From an uncultured Alphaproteobacteria bacterium (lineage in GTDB: Bacteria > Pseudomonadota > Alphaproteobacteria > RF32 > CAG-239): a stretch of DNA of 45,892 bases. The stretch is from NCBI GenBank assembly GCA_944392315.1, contig CALXWH010000011.1, forward strand, positions 1-45,892. The letters are read 5' to 3'. The notes beneath the pieces are model-generated. The model was not told the DNA's origin. It saw only the letters and a list, made by a program, of their open reading frames with translations, and searched no databases. This document shows, piece after piece, positions 32,336 through 40,989 of the stretch. The translations under genes and the position numbers were made by a program. The number at the start of each line of letters is the position of its first letter. The first letter of the stretch is position 1.

Positions 32336-33409
32336 TTAATCCAGTTCAGCTAGTCTTTGAGCTTGATCTTCTGCTATCAAAGCGTCAATAATTTCACCCA
32401 AAGCTTCACCTGAAACAACTTCATCTAATTTATACAAAGTCAAATTAATTCTATGATCTGTTACACGGCCTTGCGGATAGTTATATGTGCGAATTCTTTC
32501 GCTTCTGTCGCCGCTTCCGACTTGTAATTTACGTTTTTCGGAATATGTTGCATCAATCTTTGCTTTTTGCGCATCATACAATTTTGCGCGCAAGTGATTC
32601 ATGGCCTTTTCTTTGTTTTTAAATTGTGAGCGGTCATCTTGGCACTGTACAACGATACCTGTCGGAATATGCGTAATTCTTACAGCAGACTCCGTTCTGT
32701 TAACGTGTTGTCCACCAGCTCCCGATGCTCTATACACATCAATTTTTAAATCTGCCGGATTGATATACATATCTACTTCTTCAATTTCCGGTAATACAGC
32801 TACCGTAGCAGCGGAAGTGTGAACACGCCCTTGCGACTCCGTTATCGGAACACGCTGAACACGATGAGCTCCCGACTCAAATTTTAATTTTGCAAAAACA
32901 TCTTTTCCGGTAATTTTTGCAGATGCTTCCTTATAGCCACCAAGGCCGTTTTCGTTTGCATCTAAAATTTCAAACTTCCATCCTTGTTTTTGAGCATAGC
33001 GTTGATACATTTCAAATAAAACAGCGGCAAACAAGGCTGCTTCATCTCCGCCCGTACCCGCTCTTACCTCAAGAATCGCATTTTTTTCATCATCGTCTTC
33101 TTTGGGCAATAAGAGTATTTTTATTTCCTTTTCAAGTTCCGGCAATTTTTCTTTTATTTCATAATATTCGGCTTCGGCAAGCTCACGCATTTCTTTATCT
33201 AAGTTTGCATCATCTTTCAGTTCTTCGGCATCTTTCAGGCTTTTTTCTTGCTGCTGATAGTTATGTATAGCTGCCACTACCGGTTCCAAAACAGCCATTT
33301 CTTTATTTAATTTTACCAATTCCTCTGCATTGAGATTGGGTGAAGATACTAAAGATTGCACTTCTTCGTAGCGGTTGACAACACCTGCCAGTTTTTCTTG
33401 AAAATTCAT
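32336..33409 (-). CDS. prfA: Peptide chain release factor 1
   Basis: The 357-residue release factor has the peptidyl-tRNA hydrolysis motif GGQ ([15 protein letters not shown]). The stop-codon recognition tripeptide PIT ([13 protein letters not shown]) fits the RF1 P-x-T type, which reads UAA and UAG. The N-terminal coiled-coil domain and C-terminal FKNKEKAM segments are normal. prmC, often next to prfA, is not here. The presence of RF1 argues for UAG being used as a stop. Confidence 0.97.
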   Translation of the reverse strand: MNFQEKLAGVVNRYEEVQSLVSSPNLNAEELVKLNKEMAVLEPVVAAIHNYQQQEKSLKDAEELKDDANLDKEMRELAEAEYYEIKEKLPELEKEIKILLLPKEDDDEKNAILEVRAGTGGDEAALFAAVLFEMYQRYAQKQGWKFEILDANENGLGGYKEASAKITGKDVFAKLKFESGAHRVQRVPITESQGRVHTSAATVAVLPEIEEVDMYINPADLKIDVYRASGAGGQHVNRTESAVRITHIPTGIVVQCQDDRSQFKNKEKAMNHLRAKLYDAQKAKIDATYSEKRKLQVGSGDRSERIRTYNYPQGRVTDHRINLTLYKLDEVVSGEALGEIIDALIAEDQAQRLAELD

Positions 33410-33457
33410 TAATTTTTCCTTATTTATGTTTATTATTTTGTTTATCAGAAAATCTTT

Positions 33458-34318
33458 CTACTCAAGAGAATCCAACGGTATATTCATTTTTCTCTTTTTC
33501 GCTAAGATATTTTTTTCTGTTCCTTTAATGTAGACTTTTACATTTTCAGGTCTTCCTACTGATAAAAACAAATTTCCGATATAGTCAATCTCTTTTTTAT
33601 CTCCTTTATGGAACACTCCTTGAAAATATACTTTGTTTTTGTCTTTTAATTCAACCCAGCTCTCGTCTAGAAACTCTACCACAACTTTATTGTCCTCAAC
33701 TTTTTCTTCTACCACTTCAGCTTCTTCCGGAATTGGCGTCTGTTTTAGTTCATCTGCAGTTTCAGATGTGTTTATAACCGTTTCTGGCATGCTTTCTGTA
33801 GGTTGTTCATTTGTTTGAACGTCTTCTGCAATGCTGCTATCTTCTTGTATGTCCGGATTAGCTATTTCCTCTGACATACTGATTTCAGGTGCTAGATTTT
33901 GAGCTGGCTGAGATTGAGGTGCTGTCATATTTGCATAGAAAGACCATATTGCATAAATCGCAATCAAAGATATTATTCCGATAATCAGATGTTTGCTGCT
34001 AATTTTATTTACTTCTGCCTTTTCGGGCATCTCTTCTTCATGATTTTGCTCTTCTATTTTTGATGCATTTTTATAGAGTTTTACCGCACGTTCTGGATTT
34101 AGTCCTAAATAGCGTGCGTAAGTTCTTATATAACCTACCCCATAGGGAATCGGCGGAAGTGTTTCGTAATCACCCTCTTCTAGAGCTATCAGATAGATTT
34201 TTCTGATACAAAGTTCACTAGAAATTTCTTCTAAACTCTTTTTACTTTTTAAACGGCTACTTTTTAAGATTGTACCAATGTCATCAATGTCTATATCTAA
34301 CTCTTCCGTATTTTCCAT
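33458..34318 (-). CDS. RodZ-like helix-turn-helix membrane protein
   Basis: The 286-residue protein has an N-terminal HTH_25 domain (about 12-75: LKSSRLKSKKSLEEISSEL, PYGVGYIRTYARYLGL) and a single membrane helix (about 110-130). A disordered Glu/Pro-rich periplasmic linker leads to a C-terminal DUF4115-like beta domain (about 205-280: SWVELKDKNKVYFQGVFHKGD). This order is that of RodZ, which links MreB to the cell-wall elongation machinery. No mre genes are in the window. It lies upstream of prfA and 49 bases after ptsP on the same strand. Confidence 0.85.
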   Translation of the reverse strand: MENTEELDIDIDDIGTILKSSRLKSKKSLEEISSELCIRKIYLIALEEGDYETLPPIPYGVGYIRTYARYLGLNPERAVKLYKNASKIEEQNHEEEMPEKAEVNKISSKHLIIGIISLIAIYAIWSFYANMTAPQSQPAQNLAPEISMSEEIANPDIQEDSSIAEDVQTNEQPTESMPETVINTSETADELKQTPIPEEAEVVEEKVEDNKVVVEFLDESWVELKDKNKVYFQGVFHKGDKKEIDYIGNLFLSVGRPENVKVYIKGTEKNILAKKRKMNIPLDSLE

Positions 34319-34367
34319 AGCGTTCTCTTCCTTATGTTGTTATAATGTTGGTATTAAAACATACTTT

Positions 34368-36575
34368 TTAATATATTTCAATAGCGTGATCTGCTGCATA
34401 GGATTTTAGTTGCGGGCGCAGTGTCTTGCGTGAGGACGATAAAATGTTATTTAAATAATCACCAATTCCTTTTGCAGACAAAGAGCGAATCATAGCCTTT
34501 ACCTTACCATATGAAGCACTTGATACCGATAAATTCCGAAAACCTAAACCAATTAACGCCATCGCATCTAGTGGTGAACTTGCCATTTCTCCACATACCG
34601 AACACGGTACACCGGCATTGTTGGCTTCTTTAATTATTTTTTTCATTAAATTCAAAAACGGGGCTGATAACACATCATAACGTCCGTTTAATCTCGGGTT
34701 TCCTCGGTCGCTTGCAAAGAAAAACTGGAATAAATCATTTGTTCCAACCGAAATAAAATCACAGTACTTTAATATTTCTCTTAATTGAAACACAACTGAG
34801 GGAACTTCTATCATCATGCCTAAATTTACTTTTGTCGGTAATTCATACCCTTCTCTTTTTTCACGTTCATAGGCAAACATAAATGTCTCTTTTGCCTCCA
34901 AAAACTCGTCTAAATTTGAAATCATCGGAAACATCACATTTAATTCTTTTCCCGATGCAGCTCTGATAAATGCTCTCATCTGTTTACGTAATATAGCTCT
35001 TCTGTCTAGTGTAATCCTAATTGAACGCCATCCGATGGCCGGATTATCTTCGCTTATGCCATTCCAATAAGGTAAGAGTTTATCTGAGCCGACGTCTAAG
35101 CTCCTAAATATAATTTTTTTGCCATCTGCTGCTTGATATAGTTTTTTGTAACACTCAACCTGTTTCTCTATATCCGGCATTTTATCGGATGACATAAACA
35201 ATATTTCCGTTCGGTATAGTCCAACGCCATCACAATTTGTACTTTTTATATAGTCAAAATCAAAATCCATACCGATATTTAAATAAAGATTTACTCTTTC
35301 ACCATCTTTGGTGCGACTCTTGTAATTCCGGAGTTTTTGTATTTGTTTATACTCTTGCTTTTTCTCCTCCATTTTAGCGCTTATTTTTTCAATAATAGAC
35401 TTTGATGGGTTTACATAAACTGAACCATCAGTTCCATCCATTGCAATTAGAGAGCCATCTTTGATATCCTTAAATAGTCCCTCAATACCTGCGATAACCG
35501 GAACATTTAATGCTTTTGCAACAATAGCCACATGCATGGTCGGCGTGCATTCTTCTATTATTAAGCCTCTTATTTTTTTATAATCATAATCCATTAAATC
35601 GGCCGGGCCCATAGATGTAGCCACAATAATGATATCTTTATAATCATTATTCGTACCAGAATTGCAATCTTCACCACTTAAATATAATCTCAGTCTATCG
35701 GCAATATCTCGTAAATCATGTAATCTTTCTTTGAGGTACTCATCTGCTGCACCGGACAACCTATTCCACATTTCTGTGTATGCCTGCTCTACAGCAGCCT
35801 CTGCCGTTAGACCTAAATTGATATGATTGATGATGCGATTGTACCAACCTTTATCATTGGCTATCATTCTGTATGCATCCAGAATCTCCAAGTGTTCACC
35901 TTTCTGCATCCCTTCTTGATTCATTTTAGCATTCAGATCTTCATTCATTTTTTGCCGAGCTTGTTCTAAATTCTGCAGTTCTTTATCTTTGTCTTTTGCA
36001 AAAATTTTTGTAACTGCTTTTCTTCTTCTATGAACAACAACATTACCTAGTCCATATCCGGCATTGATAATTGTTCCTTTAAGGCGATCTTTGGCGACAA
36101 TACCTCGGCTTTTGATATATTTCCGAATATATTGCGACATTTCTTCGGAGGAAAGGAACTCACTTAAAAACATACATACCGTTTCTAAGGTTTCTGCTTC
36201 AGCTTCATCATAATCGTGAGGTAGTGGATATGCTACTAACAGTACGCCTACAGGTTTGTTCCATCTTCTTAGCGGAGTTGCAACCTGAAAATTTTGCTTA
36301 GTTTTCACGAAGGATATTCTATTATCTGCACCGGCTTTGCCAACGACTCCTTCTCCTATTCTGGCTGCTTTTTTTTCTTTTGAATCTATCGGATAGCCTG
36401 TGATATGTTCCAGTGTGACATCATCTGCTTTCACATAAATATCTGCTGACAGAGCCTGACTTTCTTCTGCAATAATTTGTATTACTTGATTGAGTTTGTC
36501 GGCATTATTCTCCATACTTAGCTCGTGATGTATTCTTTTTATCACTTCCAGTGCAAAATTTTTAGTTTCCGACAT
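34368..36575 (-). CDS. ptsP: Phosphoenolpyruvate-protein phosphotransferase PtsP (EI-Ntr)
   Basis: The 735-residue first enzyme of the nitrogen phosphotransferase system phosphorylates NPr from PEP. An N-terminal GAF domain (about 1-145) is followed by the EI N-domain (about 160-300). The swivel domain has active-site His348 in TPTMHVAIVAKAL (usual TSHAAI), and the PEP-binding TIM barrel has GVGLYRTEILFM, FRSLDVGSDK, MIEVPS and GTNDLFQF. The CGEM cysteine motif is present near the end. Sequence around the His is slightly divergent but the His itself is kept. ptsN and ptsO are not in the window. Confidence 0.93.
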   Translation of the reverse strand: MSETKNFALEVIKRIHHELSMENNADKLNQVIQIIAEESQALSADIYVKADDVTLEHITGYPIDSKEKKAARIGEGVVGKAGADNRISFVKTKQNFQVATPLRRWNKPVGVLLVAYPLPHDYDEAEAETLETVCMFLSEFLSSEEMSQYIRKYIKSRGIVAKDRLKGTIINAGYGLGNVVVHRRRKAVTKIFAKDKDKELQNLEQARQKMNEDLNAKMNQEGMQKGEHLEILDAYRMIANDKGWYNRIINHINLGLTAEAAVEQAYTEMWNRLSGAADEYLKERLHDLRDIADRLRLYLSGEDCNSGTNNDYKDIIIVATSMGPADLMDYDYKKIRGLIIEECTPTMHVAIVAKALNVPVIAGIEGLFKDIKDGSLIAMDGTDGSVYVNPSKSIIEKISAKMEEKKQEYKQIQKLRNYKSRTKDGERVNLYLNIGMDFDFDYIKSTNCDGVGLYRTEILFMSSDKMPDIEKQVECYKKLYQAADGKKIIFRSLDVGSDKLLPYWNGISEDNPAIGWRSIRITLDRRAILRKQMRAFIRAASGKELNVMFPMISNLDEFLEAKETFMFAYEREKREGYELPTKVNLGMMIEVPSVVFQLREILKYCDFISVGTNDLFQFFFASDRGNPRLNGRYDVLSAPFLNLMKKIIKEANNAGVPCSVCGEMASSPLDAMALIGLGFRNLSVSSASYGKVKAMIRSLSAKGIGDYLNNILSSSRKTLRPQLKSYAADHAIEIY

Positions 36576-36670
36576 CTTTCCCTCTCTCTAAATTTCTTGC
36601 TTGTTTTTTTCTTTATACATCCTATTATTCTTTTATTCCAGACTATTTTTTATGAAAAGGATAAAATATT

Positions 36671-37039
36671 ATGACGACTAATTACAAAAGGGGAGATCAC
36701 GATACACGTCCGTGGGGAACATGGGAAGTTCTTGATTCAGGCGAACATTTTTGTGTTAAAAAAATTATAGTAAATCCAGAGGCTATTCTTTCTTTGCAGC
36801 TGCATCATTTTAGAGCCGAGCATTGGATTATTGTTGAAGGTGATGCTATGGTTGTTCTTGGAGAAGATACGCTTTTTAGACATCAAAATGATGCTATTTA
36901 TATTCCGGAGGAAACCAAGCATCGCATTAAAAATGTATCTTCCTCTGCACCTCTCACTTTTATTGAAATACAAACAGGTTCCACTTTAGATGAAAATGAT
37001 ATTGTTCGTTTTGAAGACAGTTATGGCAGAATCAAGTAA
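36671..37039 (+). CDS. Stand-alone mannose-6-phosphate isomerase type II cupin
   Basis: The 122-residue single-domain cupin matches the C-terminal domain of bifunctional mannose-1-phosphate guanylyltransferase/mannose-6-phosphate isomerase. Matching segments are RPWGTWEVL, LQLHHFRAEHWIIVEG, IPEETKHRIKN and EIQTGSTLDENDIVRFEDSYGR. The metal-binding His residues of the cupin (HHFRAEHW, KHR) are present. The nucleotidyltransferase half is absent here. It probably acts in GDP-mannose or other surface-sugar supply. AAAGGAT precedes the ATG. Confidence 0.85.
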   Translation: MTTNYKRGDHDTRPWGTWEVLDSGEHFCVKKIIVNPEAILSLQLHHFRAEHWIIVEGDAMVVLGEDTLFRHQNDAIYIPEETKHRIKNVSSSAPLTFIEIQTGSTLDENDIVRFEDSYGRIK

Positions 37040-37074
37040 TCCCTGTTGAAAAAGTATAGATTCATTTTTACACT

Positions 37075-37129
37075 TCCCTCAAAGTCTTTTATTACTGTTT
37101 ATATAAGATAACTTTGAGGGACTTTTTTT
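37075..37129 (+). terminator. Hairpin with T-run containing the apaG ribosome binding site
   Basis: TCCCTCAAAGT (37075-37085) pairs perfectly with ACTTTGAGGGA (37111-37121), followed by C and seven T that run straight into the apaG ATG. The 3' arm contains GAGGG, the apaG ribosome binding site. It can act as a terminator for the cupin gene and also hide the apaG start. A TATAAG element (37102-37107) in the loop could start a transcript lacking the 5' arm. Confidence 0.65.
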
Positions 37130-37534
37130 ATGTATTCAACTCAGGACTTTGAAACGACACAGCAAGGAGAAATTGTTATTTCTGCTTACAATGAGCTTTT
37201 ACAAGAAAAAGTTGCCGGAGATGAATTCTGCTGGGGATTTTATCTCCGTATAGAAAATAATTCACAGGATAAAATTAGTTTATTGGGACGCGATATCTCT
37301 ATTACGGATATTAAAGGGCGTTCCGTTTCCTTAAATTCTGAAGGCTTTGGCGGTCAATTGCCTGAGCTTGAACCCGGTGAAGTGTTTGAATTTGAAGATT
37401 ATGCCACCTCAAAAGCGAGTGCCGTTCTGTGCGGAAGTTGCCGCATTGCTGATAGTTCTCATAAAATTATGAATATTGAAATTCCGGTACTTAGTCTTAT
37501 TGCCAATGATAATCAGCAGCGAATCCTCCATTGA
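37130..37534 (+). CDS. apaG: ApaG-domain protein
   Basis: The 134-residue protein has the ApaG/DUF525 beta-sandwich pattern: FCWGFYLRIENNSQDKISLLGRDI, ITDIKGR and a GGQLPELEPGE loop (usual GEQP.L.PGE). An SG-type region is followed by a GSCRIAD strand. The function is linked to stress and divalent-cation phenotypes in other bacteria; the biochemistry is not settled. Its ribosome binding site lies inside the hairpin described above, and a strong terminator follows. Confidence 0.88.
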   Translation: MYSTQDFETTQQGEIVISAYNELLQEKVAGDEFCWGFYLRIENNSQDKISLLGRDISITDIKGRSVSLNSEGFGGQLPELEPGEVFEFEDYATSKASAVLCGSCRIADSSHKIMNIEIPVLSLIANDNQQRILH

Positions 37535-37547
37535 TTTATATAAAATT

Positions 37548-37575
37548 AAATCCCCCAGCGAAGGGGGATTTTTTT
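37548..37575 (+). terminator. Intrinsic terminator after apaG
   Basis: AAATCCCCC / GGGGGATTT stem with a six-base loop, then T residues. The T-run overlaps the stop codon of the convergent lipoprotein gene. Confidence 0.9.
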
Positions 37576-38191
37576 AGTTTTGATATTCTTTAATTGAGTA
37601 ATTGTTTTTGACGTACATATTTAAATACTCGTTGATATTTTTTTCCATACGCTGATTAAACTCATCAAATAATTTATATACCATATCGTTCCAATATTTC
37701 TCTTTATCAGCTATTTTTGTATCTACCGGAATGCGCAACTCTCTCCATGCATTGATGGTTGTTTCGGCTGCAGCCATATTGGATTTATCCGTTATCTTTA
37801 GTACAACAGATAAATTTGCACGATATTTTAATCTATCCTTTTGTAACAGCTCTTCTGATTTTTCTATTTCTTCTGTTACAGATGCGTCTTTGATAATGTA
37901 CTCAGCCACACGATTTGAGGAGAATCCATCTGCTTTCAAGCGGTCTTCTGCCCATAATTTGGCAGATTTTTCAATTGATACAGGAAACAGATGTTCTACA
38001 TTCGGGCGAGTAAATGACGGAATAAATTCAGATATCACTTCTACTTTTTCTACATTCAATTCTATCGGCGCCATGGTTTGAAAGCGTGGTTCACTGTATC
38101 TTAGAGGAACAGCATCAATGTCACTTGTTGTGGAGCAAGCGAATAAAAATAAACTGCTAAATACTAATGCGATATTTCTTAACTTATTCAT
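37574..38191 (-). CDS. Lipoprotein of unknown function
   Basis: The 205-residue protein has a signal and lipobox (LFLFAC, Cys at residue 19). It continues with a proline-containing stretch and a mainly alpha/beta domain (PVSIEKSAKLWAEDRLKADG; LSVVLKITD; a C-terminal amphipathic helix with Lys/Asn). Similar single lipoproteins occur beside hslO in alphaproteobacteria, as far as I recall, but I cannot name the family. It follows hslO on the same strand, 84 bases downstream. Confidence 0.7.
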   Translation of the reverse strand: MNKLRNIALVFSSLFLFACSTTSDIDAVPLRYSEPRFQTMAPIELNVEKVEVISEFIPSFTRPNVEHLFPVSIEKSAKLWAEDRLKADGFSSNRVAEYIIKDASVTEEIEKSEELLQKDRLKYRANLSVVLKITDKSNMAAAETTINAWRELRIPVDTKIADKEKYWNDMVYKLFDEFNQRMEKNINEYLNMYVKNNYSIKEYQN

Positions 38192-38275
38192 AGATTTATT
38201 CCATTTCTGTTATTTTAATCAAGGCCTTACTTTATGTGAGGATTCTAGTATATAAAGTTTAATACTTATTTAATG

Positions 38276-39199
38276 TTAATTAAGTTTTTCTTTTATTTCT
38301 GGAATCGTAAATTCATAAATTTCTGAACAGAATCCGCATTTTGCAGTTATTTTTGAATTTTCATCCAACATTGATGCCAATTCATCTTCTGAAAAACTTC
38401 TTAACGTTTTTAAGAGTTTTTCCCTACTGCAACGACATTTAAATTCGTAATGATTATCTTTAGTCAACATTAAATTATTACCGTGGTATAGGCGGTGTAA
38501 GATTTCTTGTAAACTCAATTTTTCATCAAACAATTCTTCTTTAGTCAATGAATTCATCAAAATCTCTGCTTCGTTGCGTAACTCCGGTATTTCAGAAACG
38601 TCAATTTGTTTACCTCCCAGTTCCGGTATCTTTTGTAAGATTATCCCGCCAGCTTTCCAAGCTCCCTCATCTGTTGTTGGTATGTCTATATATAATTTCA
38701 GCATTGTTTCAATTTGCTCGGATTGCTTGAAATATCTCAAAGCACATTCTTCCAAAGTCTTACCTTGTAAATCAACTACACCTTGATGGTAATTGTTTTT
38801 GCCATCATCTATTGTGAAAGCAAGCGTCCCTTCTCCCAATAAATGCGGAGTTGCTTCTATTTCTCCCTCATTTTTGCGTAGAGCAAATGCTTTTTCCAAT
38901 CTCTCTTTATCATAATTTGCACATGCGCGAAGTTTCCCATCTGAGGTTACATCCACAACGATTGTTGAAACAGGTCCGTTGCCTTGTAATTGTAAGGTAA
39001 ATAAGCCTTCAAACTTCAAAGCATTTGCCAACAATACCGCTAACGCTGTTGTTTCACTAAGCGCTGCTGATACGTTTTTCATATATCCATGTTTTTCTAT
39101 TATCGTTTTTAAAACATTTTCTAAGCGGCATATACGACCTACAAATACGCCATTATCAATCAAGAACGATGCACATTCATCAAAACTTTTGTTAGACAA
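38276..39199 (-). CDS. hslO: Redox-regulated chaperone Hsp33
   Basis: The 307-residue chaperone is activated by oxidation of a C-terminal zinc centre. The four zinc Cys are present as CxC (KCRCSREK) and CxxC (CGFC). The N-terminal domain has the family strands (LFTLQLQGNGPVSTIVVDVTSDGKLRA in outline) and the linker helices. Length is typical. It is divergent from recX. Confidence 0.94.
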   Translation of the reverse strand: MSNKSFDECASFLIDNGVFVGRICRLENVLKTIIEKHGYMKNVSAALSETTALAVLLANALKFEGLFTLQLQGNGPVSTIVVDVTSDGKLRACANYDKERLEKAFALRKNEGEIEATPHLLGEGTLAFTIDDGKNNYHQGVVDLQGKTLEECALRYFKQSEQIETMLKLYIDIPTTDEGAWKAGGIILQKIPELGGKQIDVSEIPELRNEAEILMNSLTKEELFDEKLSLQEILHRLYHGNNLMLTKDNHYEFKCRCSREKLLKTLRSFSEDELASMLDENSKITAKCGFCSEIYEFTIPEIKEKLN

Positions 39200-39270
39200 T
39201 TCTTTATCTCCTATTATATAAAGATATATACACTTATGTTGAAGTTAGTATATTAAAAGGTAATTTTCAA

Positions 39271-39813
39271 GTGTTTACAGAAAAAACGAAAAAATCGCAA
39301 CCTAAAATACCGACAAAAGTTCGTTTGCGCAATATTGCTCTGTATTATTTGGAGCGCTACGAGACTTCTGTTGACAATCTTCGCAACGTTTTGCGAAAAC
39401 GGATTGATAAATATGCTTTCGTTAATAAAGATTATTCTCCTGAACAAGCCTATCAGTGGGTGGAGGAAATTATAGAAGAGTGTGTTTCTCATCATTTTGT
39501 TAGTGATGAACGTTTTGCGGAATTTAAAATCAATGATTATCTTCGTGCCGGAAAATCTCGCCGATATATTGAGCAAAAACTCAAGGCTAAGGGGATTGAT
39601 GAGCAAATTGTCAATCGTTTTTTTGATAATTCAGAATATTCGGAATTTGAAACAGCCTTAAACTTTGCTCGCAAAAAGAAAATTGCTTGTTTTCGCGCCG
39701 ACGAAAATACCCGTAAAGAGATGCGACAAAAAGATCTTGCTACGCTTATCCGTGCCGGTTTTAATTATGACGTTGCTTCGGAAATTTTAAATAAGGAAAC
39801 TGACAATCTATAA
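39271..39813 (+). CDS. recX: Regulatory protein RecX
   Basis: The 180-residue, all-helical, basic protein has the three-helix RecX repeats: RNIALYYLERYETSVDNLRNVL, a middle repeat with FVSDERFAEFKINDYLRAGKS, and SRRYIEQKLKAKGID. RecX modulates RecA filaments. The start is GTG with AAAAGG 10 bases upstream. recA is not adjacent. Its stop codon abuts the stop of the convergent epimerase gene with no base between. Confidence 0.87.
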   Translation: MFTEKTKKSQPKIPTKVRLRNIALYYLERYETSVDNLRNVLRKRIDKYAFVNKDYSPEQAYQWVEEIIEECVSHHFVSDERFAEFKINDYLRAGKSRRYIEQKLKAKGIDEQIVNRFFDNSEYSEFETALNFARKKKIACFRADENTRKEMRQKDLATLIRAGFNYDVASEILNKETDNL

Positions 39814-40851
39814 TTACATAAACCATTTTAAGATTTTTATTACACCCATTTTGGCAACGGAATTGTGCGCGGACACATTTTTGCGATGCAAAATTTCATC
39901 CTTATTTTTATGATAAAACTCATAAGCGCGTAAAAGCATTTCTTCATTAGTTAGGGTTGGTTTGAAACCTAATTTTTGCTTTATTTTTTGAGTATCAAAA
40001 ATAAAATTTGAAGCAATCATCTTATATTGGTACGGACCTAATGGTGATATTCCAAGCCAAAAACAGATTTTCATCGCCCATATCATCGGAAGTTTCGGAA
40101 AATGGAATAAGCGTGATTTGGAACCTGATTTTTTGATGACATATTCATAAACTTCATTAAAACTTTTAACATTATCGGCTCCAATATTAAAGACTTCTGA
40201 ATAATCTGCCGCTAATGCTAATTCACAAGCTCTTGCCAAATCTTTTGCGTAAATAAATTGATAACGGTTTGTGCCGTCACCAACCATTGGCAATTTTCTG
40301 CCTTCGTCTATAAATTCAAAAAGAATCCCTAGCAACCCCAAGCGGCCTTCATCCATTATCGTTGGACTACGGAAAATGATACTGTTTATTTTATCTGGTT
40401 GCGATAATAAGATTTTTTCACCTTCTAATTTAGACTTACCGTATATTTCTACCGGATTTGGCGTTTCTTCTTCGGTTACTTCCGTATCAAAATTCTTTGC
40501 CCACAAGCAATTGCTTGATATAAATACAATCTTTTTTATACCATAGCGGAGAGCAAAATCGTATACACTTTGTGTACCGTCTACATTGGCATGCCATAAT
40601 CTCTTCAAGTCTTTTTTAACATGTGCTAATAAGGCAGCACAGTGAAATATGGCGTCTATTTTATGGGTGGAGAAGATTTTTTCCATTAGTTCTTTATCGT
40701 TAATGTCGCCTTGATAGGCTGTGAAATTTTTATGCCTAAAAGCATCCGGTTCCAAGTCTATGCTAATGCATTCGTTTCCTTTATCCAGCAAATATTGTTT
40801 TAATATTGTTCCGAAAAATCCGGCTCCTCCGGTAATTAAATAGCACGACAT
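39814..40851 (-). CDS. NAD-dependent epimerase/dehydratase (extended SDR)
   Basis: The 345-residue enzyme has an N-terminal nucleotide-binding GGAGFFG, an FHCAALLAHV strand and the catalytic YGKSK pair (YxxxK). It also has GADNVKSFNEVYEY in the substrate domain. The substrate is probably a nucleotide-activated sugar or a steroid-like alcohol; it cannot be told from sequence. I chose the start at 40851 because AAGGAG lies 7-8 bases upstream and GxxGxxG then sits at the normal distance from the N-terminus. The ATG at 40890 would add 13 residues. Confidence 0.85.
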   Translation of the reverse strand: MSCYLITGGAGFFGTILKQYLLDKGNECISIDLEPDAFRHKNFTAYQGDINDKELMEKIFSTHKIDAIFHCAALLAHVKKDLKRLWHANVDGTQSVYDFALRYGIKKIVFISSNCLWAKNFDTEVTEEETPNPVEIYGKSKLEGEKILLSQPDKINSIIFRSPTIMDEGRLGLLGILFEFIDEGRKLPMVGDGTNRYQFIYAKDLARACELALAADYSEVFNIGADNVKSFNEVYEYVIKKSGSKSRLFHFPKLPMIWAMKICFWLGISPLGPYQYKMIASNFIFDTQKIKQKLGFKPTLTNEEMLLRAYEFYHKNKDEILHRKNVSAHNSVAKMGVIKILKWFM

Positions 40852-40897
40852 TATCTTTCTCCTTATGTTTGGGCAAATCATAAGCGTCAAATGGTAA

Positions 40898-40913
40898 AAT
40901 ATTAGCTAATATT
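40898..40913. promoter_or_regulatory. Perfect 16-bp palindrome, candidate operator
   Basis: AATATTAGCTAATATT is a perfect palindrome in the 138-base divergent region between the epimerase and the serpin-fusion gene. The position suits a dimeric repressor controlling both. It has no T-run and a closed centre, so it is not a terminator. Confidence 0.4.
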
Positions 40914-40989
40914 CTGCTTAACTCTTTTAAAGTAATTTTTAAGGCTTTGTAGGATAAATTTTCTAAAAAGACTTATCCGGAGAACAGTT

